This document shows, one piece after another, positions 1-9,697 of a stretch of DNA of 64,000 nucleotides. The position numbers and the translations under genes are program-made. The stretch's first letter is position 1. Each line of letters opens with the position of its first letter. The stretch comes from Panax quinquefolius (lineage: Eukaryota > Streptophyta > Magnoliopsida > Apiales > Araliaceae): the NCBI GenBank assembly GCA_020205615.1, contig CM035156.1, forward strand, positions 15,155,128 to 15,219,127, given 5' to 3'. The notes under the pieces are model-generated. The model ran no database searches, was not told where the DNA came from, and was given only the letters and a program-made list of their open reading frames with translations.

Positions 1-109
1 ACATAATAGGCTGTATGGATTTTGTTTCACTTATTGATGTCTTAGTACTTTTGTCATATCATTTTGTCTTAAAGTTGATTTTAAAGTTTTTTGACTTGTT
101 TCCCTGCAG

Positions 110-237
110 ACAGCATAGAGATTTTGCCGAAACTTGTGGAGGACATTCTTCAGACATCTATTAACACAGGTCCACGAGGAGCAATAAGGATGGCTCAAGG
201 TATTCAAGCAGTTGTTGGAGTAGGTAGTGAGTGGAAG
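110..237 (+). pseudogene. ABC1/ADCK-type kinase gene fragment, exon A
   Basis: A 128-bp exon flanked by a good acceptor (TCCCTGCAG, ending at 109) and a GT donor at 238. It encodes about 42 residues including INTGPRGAIRMAQGIQAVVG, which resembles the N-terminal lead-in of plastid or mitochondrial ABC1K (aarF/UbiB/ADCK) atypical kinases. It keeps reading phase with the exon at 1892. The parent family consists of ATP-binding atypical kinases involved in quinone and lipid homeostasis. The subfamily cannot be fixed by eye. With no ATG, no upstream exons and a broken downstream end, it is read here as a captured fragment rather than a working gene. A real gene entering from the left edge is the alternative. 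Confidence 0.6.
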
Positions 238-995
238 GTACATTTCAGTATTTAGCCTCATCGAGTAGCGACTGCACAGCCATTGTGTGGAAGGTACATT
301 TTAGAATTTAACATATGAGAATGTGCATCAGAAATAGAAAACAAGTTCTTAATAATAGATTACGATATGTTTCTTGATATGGATATGATTTTTGTAACCT
401 TAGAAAAGAAAATTTCTTGTAATATATGGTAGTAAATTAAACAACATCTTCAAGACTACCATATGTGAAAGTTTCTACTATGGAAGATGGAATACAGTCT
501 CAGGAGTTCTTGGTGGGATGATACTTATTCGTAGGAAGGATAACTAAACCTTTTAATATTTCATAAAAGTTTAGAACAATGTGCACAAAATATTCTAGAT
601 TTGTGCCAACTACTCATGATGTGGCATTCCTACATTCAAGGGAATAGGAAAAAGGAAGCGCTTTTATACAGTACTGAAAATCAGGATTGACTATTATTAT
701 TTTTGTTTATAATGTTCACATTAATAACGATAAATTGGTTCTATCTACTTACAATGATATGATGTGGCTCTTGCATTTCAGCCAGTTACCCTCCAGACAA
801 ATATTGTTATAGTTTCTCCCCAATTAAATTGCTCTAAAACTTCTGTTCCCTTTATTATGTGTAGAAAGTGTAATTTTGCACTTGAAGGTGTTTTTTGTAT
901 TCTTCAATTATAAGGCTGGCAACGAATTGAGAGTTGTTAATGTTGGAACCTAATTTTTGTGTGACCACTTTCTTGCCAAAAGCTGTCCCTTTCGA

Positions 996-1013
996 CCCCC
1001 CCCCCCCCCCCCC
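996..1013. repeat. Poly-C tract (18 C)
   Basis: An uninterrupted run of 18 C in otherwise AT-rich DNA. Long C homopolymers are rare in plant nuclear DNA. It lies between two ABC1K-like exons, in intron-like sequence. The length may be inexact because homopolymers are error-prone in sequencing. Confidence 0.9.
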
Positions 1014-1891
1014 AAGTTAATAGCATATGATAAAGACTATTTAAATTTGAGATGTACCTAAAATCCCATCACCACCATTTTTTATTCAGTATACTTCAAT
1101 ACTTCATATATAGTTATGGTTAGTTTATTAAATACAACCACTCTCCATCTCATAATTTCCTTGTCAATGAGACATTTCAGGCAGATTGGGAAAAAGGCTT
1201 CTTTTTTGTATAGTCTGTTTTTTGGTCTGCAGAAGAATTATAATAAATAGTGTATCATCTACTGTACTTATCACAGTCCAGGGAGTGTGAAACGGTCCAA
1301 GCAAGGCAGCTTTTAAGGCATGATTGCTCCCTTTACACCTGTTCTATATTGTCGAATCATATCACAAATTTAGGTCCCAAACTGGCTTTGGCAGGAAGGA
1401 TAAGTGCCTAATAAACACCAGTAGTCTTCTAGAAATATTCAGAACAAACTCTTCAAGTTCGTCTCCCACCTTTTTGTGGAGCTGCAGAAGGATTTGAATT
1501 TTAAATTGGAGTACTTCGCATGATGAGAGAGTTGATTTTTAAATGTTCCAAAATAAATACATATAAAAGATGATTCTGAAACTTTATAAGTTCCACATGG
1601 TTTTTTTTGCATGTGTTAGTGAGGGAATGGTCTTTTTTCGTTTATTTGTGGCCTATAGGAATAGAATCGTCAATCGTCCTTGTAGTGAAGGTATATTGAC
1701 CAAATGTTGTCCTGTAAGGTATATTGAATAACTGATCCTGACTTTTGAATGCACTCATTGTTCTTATATGGAAACAATTTTATTTTCCGTTTATATCAAA
1801 TTTGGTGATTCTAATTTTATTTTTTCTGATAATACACTTTTCCCTAAATAAATCACATGCTATATCCTAGTAGCATTCTCTAAATGTGCAG

Positions 1892-2005
1892 TCGACCAAA
1901 TCATCTACTGGATTACCCACTCAGCTGCAGCTTGGATTACTATCCCCAGTTTACTTGAGAAGATTTTTTGAACGTATGGGTGCTACATATATCAAGTTGG
2001 GTCAG
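1892..2005 (+). pseudogene. ABC1/ADCK-type kinase gene fragment, exon B
   Basis: A 38-codon exon after a GCAG acceptor (1888-1891). It contains the ABC1K signature RRFFERMGATYIKLGQ, the conserved block just before the KxGQ motif of this family. The 3' boundary reads GGTCAGTTAATT, so only one G is available where CAG/GTTAAT would be needed. The donor therefore looks damaged by loss of one base, or the exon end is read differently. The preceding exon at 110-237 ends in a full codon and joins in phase. The damaged donor supports pseudogene status. Confidence 0.7.
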
Positions 2006-2227
2006 TTAATTCAGATTCTGGCTTTTCCTAAAATTCTTTATGTTACTTGTTGATTATATATAAATATGCACCTTTACCATATTGTATTGCCAGTCTGTAA
2101 GTTTATTCCAATACTGTATATGTATGAACTTCTGCTGTGGCTTGGTCTCATTCTTTTGAGTTATGTGATTTATCTTTTTATATGTGTCATAATATCAATG
2201 AATTTTTCCTATATTTTACTTTTGTAG

Positions 2228-2250
2228 TTCATAGCATCTGCGCCCACATT
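2228..2250 (+). pseudogene. ABC1/ADCK-type kinase gene fragment, truncated exon C
   Basis: After the acceptor TTTGTAG (ending at 2227) the sequence encodes FIASAPT, the direct continuation of the KLGQ motif in ABC1 kinases (family consensus KLGQFIASAPTLFP). Similarity stops within two codons and the sequence turns into AT-rich DNA of other origin. The 11-base string CATTTAGGATT at the break recurs about 37 bases downstream. This is the rearrangement point where the ABC1K piece was cut. No kinase catalytic core follows. Confidence 0.65.
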
Positions 2251-2450
2251 TAGGATTGAATTTATGACAATCCAATATGGCGCAACATTTAGGATTTATA
2301 TGCACGAAAAAGAAATTAAAAAAAATGAGTATGTCCATAACCAAAAACGCATAAGAATACAAACCCCCAACCGACTTTAAATCTCTTTCCCTTTTTGATT
2401 CTGAAACTTCATTGCCATCTGATACATACGTATATGTCCGGTGATCACAG

Positions 2451-2585
2451 ATGAAATATGTTGCAGATGACTCTACAATGTTTTGGGCAGTTGGAGCAGA
2501 ATCCAGTGTGATAGCCAAACACGCTGAATTTTGTGGGAAAGAAGTTGAAATGATTGTTCCATTTGAGGGAGTTCAATCAGGGGAG
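2451..2585 (+). pseudogene. C2-domain (plant synaptotagmin-like NTMC2T5-type) gene fragment, single exon
   Basis: A 45-codon exon bounded by an acceptor (GATCACAG ending at 2450) and a donor (GAG/GTATAT at 2586). It encodes the blocks TMFWAVGAESSVIAKHAEFC and EVEMIVPFEGVQSGE. From memory of the family these match the start of the first C2 region of plant NTMC2T5-type membrane-tethering proteins, where ELTV-KLVLKEWQF would follow. No such continuation is found downstream, so the exon is isolated. It lies 200 bp from the broken ABC1K fragment, a different gene, so the two were probably brought together by transposon capture. The family call is by recall and should be checked by protein search. 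Confidence 0.5.
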
Positions 2586-3207
2586 GTATATTCTGCTCTT
2601 ACCTTAGGATATGATCTCAGATGGAATTTCAACTTTTTTTTGCTAGAAATCAGCAATGGAAAATTTTCATCAGCTCTATTGACAACTCTGTTACTTCATA
2701 TTGGGCAGTTATAAATTGTCACTAAAGATTACCTACTGAAAAGAACCTCCCCCAAAAAAAAAAAAAAAAAAAAATCTTAGGAAAGACAAGTTTTTGCCCA
2801 TTGTTTTGATAATTCTTGCACTGTTCTCGAATGTAGTGGCCATATACAGCAATGCAAACTCTTTGCTCCATAATTTTTCCAACTTTGATTAATGTTTGTG
2901 CATGCAGTGACTACAAGGCAGAGGAGAGAGGCCTTCTATACGTGCCAACTTAAGGGCTTTTTGAGATGCATATGGATCCAAAACGATATAAATTTAGCCC
3001 TGCATAATTTCACAGCCTTACTACTTAATTGTTGTAATTTTTGATCCAAACTCAATATAGCATATTATATATAGTCCTTTGAATCTATGGAAATTTTTGA
3101 ATCTCTCTAGGTTTCGCTTCTAAATAGTTTCTTTAAGGGTGTCATGTTTTGTGGTTATTTATCAGTATTTCATGTTTTTTGGTTGTAGGAACAATTATAA
3201 AGACAAG

Positions 3208-3341
3208 TACAGGGGACAAAACTGTACAACTCAAGAATTCAGAACAAGTTGGCAAACAATCCAAAATTCATATGGTTGATTAAGGCAGCACTAGCCCAGG
3301 GACAGAAAGAGTCGAAAACAATTCCTGATCAGTTTGTCTGA
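3208..3341 (+). pseudogene. Unrecognised exon-like fragment ending in a stop
   Basis: From an AG at 3206-3207 an open frame runs to a TGA at 3339-3341. It includes SRIQNKLANNPKFIWLIKAA followed by LAQGQKESKTIPDQFV. The balanced amino-acid composition differs from the AT-rich junk around it, suggesting a real terminal exon of some host gene. I do not recognise the family. It sits just upstream of the CACTA subterminal array and may be a third captured piece, or a further exon of the neighbouring C2 gene. Confidence 0.35.
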
Positions 3342-3639
3342 CGTTCAAAACTTTTAAACTTTTGTTATGGTCATTTTTAAAAAGTTGGATATTTTGTTTA
3401 AAATGTTATACTTGATAAATTATTGATGTTAAGTAGAATGGATGATACTTTGGATTCTAATTTTTATATTTTAGTTAAATATGATGAAAAATGGAAATTT
3501 AGTTATTCTATTATTGGTGTTTTTTATCATTACAATCATTTTGGTTAAATATTATTGGTGTAATATTTTTCTTATTTCTAGATCTATAATTTTATATTTA
3601 GTTTTCATTTAATCACAACAAATAATTTTGTCACTATTA

Positions 3640-4288
3640 ATAACTCATTCTCATGATTTAGATGTATCGTCACCATAAGTATTCAATTAGTGACATTGAA
3701 AAATGTGTCCCAAAAAGTAACTCTATGGTGACAAATTATTTTGTAATATTATTTAAAATATGAAATGACAACGACATAATTGTCATGTTAAATATATTAT
3801 TAGGTGACGAAATGTTCTGTCGTCATTTATTTTTTTTATTTTTGGTGACGATAAACACAATAACATGACGAAAGAATAATCATAAATATGACAATATTGT
3901 CGTCATTAAAATTAGATGATTTAAATAGAGTAACATATTTTCGTCACTAAAATAATATCATTTAATGACGAAAAATGATTTTTGTCATTTAATTCACCAA
4001 GTTTTGATGATGAAACATAATATAGAGTGACGAAAGTTTCATTCAAATAGTGACGCTATTAACATCACTAAAAGTAATTAATTATAGTGACAATGATGTA
4101 GATCGTCACCATAAGTTAAAACATTTAGTGACGACATCAAATATTGTCAAATATACCTAATAAAGACGCTATAATACGGTGATTCGGTCTCTGTGACGAT
4201 TAACAATCGTCACCAAATGTTTTAGTGACGAAAAATGAATTTTATGTGACAAATTTTAGCGTCATTTTTTGTGTGATTTCTTGTAGTG
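3640..4288. repeat. CACTA subterminal repeat array and terminal inverted repeat
   Basis: Many short motifs of the form AGTGACGA, GTCGTCAC and TTGTCATTT occur in both orientations, spaced every 15-50 bp, ending in the terminus TTTGTGTGATTTCTTGTAGTG. In CACTA elements such subterminal motifs are transposase-binding sites. The dense, bidirectional arrangement and the perfect 12-base CACTACAAGAAA end make this one of the firmest calls in the left part of the window. Confidence 0.8.
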
Positions 4289-4870
4289 CTAGTAATTAAC
4301 TGTTTGCTGAAAATTAATGTAATTTGAATTATTTGGCTTAGTGGTATTATTCGCCTCATATTATCCATAAGGTCACGCATTTAATTCTTGGCGGCAACAA
4401 GGAGAATGTGTGTATATTTGAATTCGTTAATTTGTGGATATACATTTAAACCGAATACGAATAATATTCGCATACTTTTTCTCGAATACGAATTTTTCGG
4501 TTACCTTTTACGGCCCTAACAATAACTAGAATAAAAAAAATAAGTTTTAAAATATAGTTTATTAATAAATGAATGTTAATTTATTTATTTTTAATAAATA
4601 TTTAAATACAATAATCAATATTTTAAATTACAATTTAAATAAATTTTCATCATTTTAGAAATCCTAAATTTCAAAATGAATGTTGTACTTATTAATGTTT
4701 AGATGTGCATTTTATGTGTGTGGGGTAATATTATAGTGTGTGTGAATATTTGTAATTTATAATTATTTTTTCTCAAATACTTGATTAAAAATTTAATAAT
4801 ATGCCTATGAGAACTTTTATTTATAATTTATCCTCAATATATAGATTATAATTTAAATAGTTATAAAAAG
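4289..4870. other. Intergenic AT-rich DNA
   Basis: No gene is seen. The stretch 4436-4510 contains an imperfect inverted arrangement of CGAATACGAAT and ATTCG motifs, like the one at 13080-13230, which suggests degraded copies of the same unknown repeat. The remainder is AT-rich with no recognisable structure. Confidence 0.5.
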
Positions 4871-6131
4871 TGTAAGACACCAACTTATTATTAATGAAAT
4901 TGAATTTCCTCTATTTATTATTTTGAAATAGTAAGGGTTGATTTGATTAATGTGGTTAGTTATGGGTAAAATGCGCAAATATTTCAAATAAGTAAGTGGT
5001 TATAAAATATTCATTGTTGTCGGGGAATATTAGTTTGGTCGTGGAATATTCTTATCGCTTTGTGAATATTCAATATGTGCCACGACCTTATGGTATGCCC
5101 CATAACGAAAAGAGATTGGATGAAGGAAAATGACAAATAGAAGTTGGTTATAAATAACGGCGTAGTTGTTACCGTTAATACTGTTGGAATACTCGGTGAT
5201 TAAAACACAAGAAGATACTGCGGTATTGCACCAATTATTGATTCTTACGTGAAGGCCACTACTCGATAATTGTTACGTAATTCTTATTCGATATTTTATT
5301 TTATTGATTCAATAATTGCTGCGTTGATATTGTATATTATTGTTGTTTCAATAAACTCCATTACATAGTATTTTTCTTTATCAGATCAATAATTAATATT
5401 ATTTGAATAATATTATTAGATAACATTATTGGTAATGTCTAAAAAGTTCTGTCTAAGGAGAGGTTTGGTCACCTAATTGCGCACCAGTAAGAAAAAATCC
5501 TTATTGGAAAGCCCCATCTTTCCTGAGAACGGCCTGGTTTTCGATATTGTGATTCTATAATATTATTTGTGAATAATTAATTTATATGACAAAAAAAATA
5601 TTCATTTTATGTGGATATAGATGGAGAAAACTTTAAAGTGAGAATTGTTGAAAAATTGATATTTTATCTTTTCTGATAAATAATTCATTTAAATATATTA
5701 TTATATTATAATAATATAATAATGGTGATATTTTTACAATGAATGTGGGATATATGAATAAATGAGGAGGAAGAGTATTTTTGTTACTAAAAAATATTTG
5801 AAACATGTTTTTCATGTTTGTGGAGTTTGGAATTTGGAAAAATTAAACTTACAAAGTTGTAGAGAATGGAATTTCCTATGAATAAGTCATAGGATTCGAA
5901 TTTTTCTGATAAAAAGACTATTTATTATGAATTATTGAAGCTCCAAAGTTCTAGAATAATTAATTTTTGAAAGTTTTAGTTATGTTTTTTAAGAAAAACA
6001 ATTTTGATGAGTTGAGTGGGTCTCACATGTGATTTAAATGAGCTGAAATCAGATTTCAAAGGTAGGCGTTACAATTTTATAATTATATTAATATTATATT
6101 AAATTTTTTGATTTGGTGTTCTAAGCATTTT

Positions 6132-6142
6132 CCTATAAATAG
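6132..6142 (+). promoter_or_regulatory. LTR TATA box
   Basis: CCTATAAATAG, conserved at the equivalent place in the other LTR copies (for example 27516-27525 on the plus strand and 41992-42001 on the minus strand). It is followed about 30 bases later by a conserved GAAAATCACACC stretch that probably marks the start of R. Here the downstream part was cut off by LTR2. Confidence 0.55.
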
Positions 6143-7280
6143 GGTGCTTAGGTTAGAATTGAAAATCACACCAAAAACTTGTAAGACCCTAACTTTTATG
6201 AATAAAAATGAATTTTTTATAAATATCATTTTTGAATATTATGGAATAAATTTGATATAATGTTATAGTTGTGGGTAATATTTATAAATTTTGCAAAAGT
6301 ACTGTAAGGTGTTATATAATATTTGATTGGTCGGGGAATATTAAATGCACTCAAGACAATCATTGGTGGACCCCACAAATGTAATTATTATCGGATTGAG
6401 AAAATGACAAAAATATTTTTATGAAAATAACGGCGGAATTTTTACCGCTGATCTTGTTGAACTACCTTGTAGTAAAGTACAAGAATGTCTGGCATTGGTT
6501 GCATAGTAGCAAGCTTGCAGTATTGATTATTAATGCTTATGTGAGAAGTCACTCGATTTGGTTCAATTATTGTCGATATTTTATATATTATTAAATCAAT
6601 AATTGAGATGACGAAGTTGTTAATATTATTATTTGCATTATTAACGATGTCTGAAGTTCTGCGCCAAGAGAGGTTTGGTCACCTAATTAAGCTACTAATA
6701 GGAGAAATCCTTATTGGAAAGTCCCTTTTCCAGGAACGACACGCAGTCAATTAATAGTGTGAATAATAATAATGATGATGATGTTTTGTTTTATTCATTA
6801 TTATTAATGTAATAAAACGTAAAAACTTTTTATATAAAACAAAATACTTTTATAAAGTTATTCGTTTTATTAAATTTAATAGTAAAATCTTTTTTATATA
6901 AAACTAATACTTTTTAAAGTTATCTATTTTATTAGTATAATAATTAGAATATATTATATTTTATTATGCATAGTATTTGCATAGTATTTCCATAGTAAAA
7001 TCTTTTTAAAAGTTATTCGTTTTATTAGATTATAAATAGAATATATTATATTTTATTTAAAAGATTTTGCTTTAAATATGGACCGTCCGATTAAAGTAAA
7101 TCAATCTGACCATTCATGGATTGATTCTTATTCATTCCATTCTTCATAAATAGAAGCCCATTCCTTCATTATTTCTTACGAATTCATTTGAAACTACAGA
7201 GAGAAAAACTAAAGAGAGAAAGAAGAAAAGTATTATGTTATTTCACTCATCTCGATATCAAGTTTCTTTTTACTTGTAAG

Positions 7281-9697
7281 TGTGAGACCCCAGATTTTAT
7301 CAATAAAGATTTAAATTTTGTTTAAAATAATTTTTAATATTATGGTGTGAATTTGAGATAATATTATAGTTGTGGGTAGTATTTATAAATTTTGCAAAGT
7401 ATGCAAGTGGTTATATTATATTCGATTGGTCTAGGAATATTTGGTTTAGCGAGGAATATTCGTACAACGGCTCAATCATTGGTAGACCTTGACAATGTAA
7501 TTATTGTCGGATTGATTGAAAAACGACAAAAATATTTTATTGAAATAACTACGGAAATTTTACCGTTGATCTTGTTGAACTACTCGGTAGTAAAAGTACG
7601 ATGTCGTGTGGTTGCATAAGAAGCACTGCCAGTATTGATTATTGATGCTTATGTGAGAAGTCACTCGGTTTGATTCCATTATTGTCGATTAATAATATGA
7701 ATTATTATAATGATAATGACGTTTTGTTTTATTCGTATTATTATTAACGTAATAAAAAATGAAACATTTTTTATATAAAATGAATACTTTATTAAAGTTA
7801 TTCTATAAATAGAATATATTATATTTTATTATGCATAGTGTTTTGCGTAGTAAAATGTTTTTATATAAATAGAATATATGATATTTTATTTAAAAGATTT
7901 TGCTTTAAATATGGATAGTCGATTAAAGTAAATCAATCTGGACCGCTTCATGGATTAATTACTATGCATTCTATTTTCCTATAAATAGAAGCTCATTCCT
8001 TCATTATTTTCTTATGAATTCACCGAAACTCTGAGAGAGAAATTATAGAGAGAAAGCTATAGAGAAAAATCTATAGAGAGAAAGAAGAAGAGTATTCGGT
8101 ACTTCACTACTTTGATATCCAAAGGTCTTTTTACTAAGTAGGGATATTATTTGTTGTACCCGTAAAGGGGTGTTATTCTTTCTTATTCATGAAGAGAACT
8201 TCATTATTCCATTCTTTATTATTCGTTAGAATAACTTTTGTCTGCCAGATACCCTATACTTGGTGAAATCCTCTGTTATTCCATTCTTTATTATTACGTT
8301 GGAATAACTTTTGTATCTACGCCAGATACCCTATACATAATCTGTATAAGTGGTTTACCCTATACTTGGTGACATTCTTCTATTATTACATTGGAACATC
8401 CATGCATGTGTTTTACACCCACTGGTTCCGCTCTTTATTATTATTCTCGTTGGAACATCCTCATCGTGTGTTTTACACCTGACTGGTTCCGCCTCTTTAT
8501 CATTCTGTTGGAATATCCTATCACGTGTGTTTTACACCGGATCCGTTCCATCTTTATTATTCTGTTGGAACATCCAGCCGATGGTGTGAATTTCACGACA
8601 CCTTGGTTCTCGTATTATTGTTACATTGGAATAACTTTGTCCATGCGGCACCGCATGCACGGTGATTTCCTTTATTATTCCATTCTTTATAATACCCAAT
8701 TGGTTAAAACTTTGACTTCTACACTCCATGAAATTAGTAGAATATTCTTGATATTTCGTTACATCCAAAGATCTTTTCATGGAAATATTCTTCCGATCAT
8801 TCTTGAATTTTACTCTACAAAATAGTATCTTGTTGACAATTTGGGCGTTAATAATTCCCGGATAAAATAATTCTTGAACTTGTTTTATTGAATTATTATG
8901 TCATTGTCATCATCCTCATGTTATATTATGTTATCTTTGGCTTACGTGCATAGATGAACTTAGTATGATTATGACCGAGGATCATTCGGTATAATCACGG
9001 CTTGTTATAAATGATGTGACAAAAGTCCTCGATGGCTGTAATGCGATGATGGATAGTTTTTGATATGATTATGACCGGGGGTGATTTGGTATAGTCATGA
9101 CCATTGATAATTTGATGAAAATCCTTGGCCGTGGTACGGGGATGATTAGATATTGTGGTTTATTCATTAAACCGAGTCTTAGTGATAAAAATTGATGAAA
9201 ACCTTTTAAAACCTAAAAGATAGTAGACTTTATTTTCTACTTGACTCTTTTAATGGATTGCATATTCATTATGCAGCTTAAACCGGTTGGTTGTCTATTG
9301 TATTTTATCGGTTTAACATTGTTGAAGACTATTGATAATTTATTCTGCATTATCTTAGTCATAATATTTCTTCTTGGGCTAGTTGAGCTCACCCTTTCTT
9401 TCACCGTTCTTCTGAGAAATGAGAATATAGGCTTGGGACGAGTCGGGAAAAAGAGTGATGGTCCCAAGATAGCATTAGTAGTCCTCACTATTACATTAAA
9501 TAGTGTAACAATAAATGTAATGAGGTCTCCTTGAGTATGGATATTGTCTAAATGACAATATTCCTATTAGAACTCTCAGTTTATGTATTGTCGTATATTA
9601 CACGACAGATGTATAATTAAGTTTGTATTTGAATTTATTTACCATGTAAGTGGCGACCCAAGATGGGTGACATATACCTAATTTTGGGGGCGTCACA
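7281..9697 (+). mobile_element. Solo LTR3, innermost of the triple nest
   Basis: An uninterrupted 2,417-bp LTR from TGTGAGACCCC (7281) to GGGGGCGTCACA (9697), flanked by a perfect GTAAG duplication (7276-7280 and 9698-9702). The host sequence TTTTTACTT/GTAAG/GGTACTATT reads through once the insert is removed. It contains an array of about 55-65-bp units (TTATTATTCTGTTGGAA... at 8180-8660) and a TATA-like CCTATAAATAGAAG near 7979. It is the youngest of the three nested LTRs. Confidence 0.88.
8180..8660 (+). repeat. Tandem repeat array within LTR3
   Basis: Units of roughly 55-65 bp combine a TTATTATTCTGTTGGAA(CATCC) core with a variable segment such as GTGTTTTACACC. Equivalent arrays occur in LTR2 (9730-10180) and, inverted, in LTR4 and LTR5 (18150-18600, 19840-20300). 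They generate open frames rich in F, Y, L and I that are not genes. Confidence 0.7.

Larger units (their letters stand above)
1..4288. mobile_element. 3' part of a CACTA (En/Spm-like) element carrying captured host gene fragments
   Basis: The right terminus is seen directly: 4281-4288 reads TTGTAGTG, and the reverse strand from 4288 starts CACTACAAGAAATCACAC, the classic plant CACTA inverted repeat. The following bases CTA (4289-4291) would be the 3-bp target duplication. Upstream lies a subterminal array of AGTGACGA-type motifs. Further left are exon-like pieces of unrelated genes (110-237, 1892-2005, 2228-2250, 2451-2585, 3208-3341), with intron-like DNA between them. No matching CACTACAAGAA start is seen to the left, so the element either begins outside the window or has lost its 5' end. 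That all fragments lie within one element is inference; the right end itself is solid. No transposase is visible. Confidence 0.6.

Noticed and set aside
2216..2518. Minus-strand frame overlapping the C2-type exon
   Set aside because: The plus strand has clean splice sites and family motifs; the minus frame has neither.
8391..8825. 144-codon open frame on the plus strand
   Set aside because: It lies in the tandem repeat zone of solo LTR3; its F/Y/L-rich composition follows the repeat unit and it has no conserved domain.
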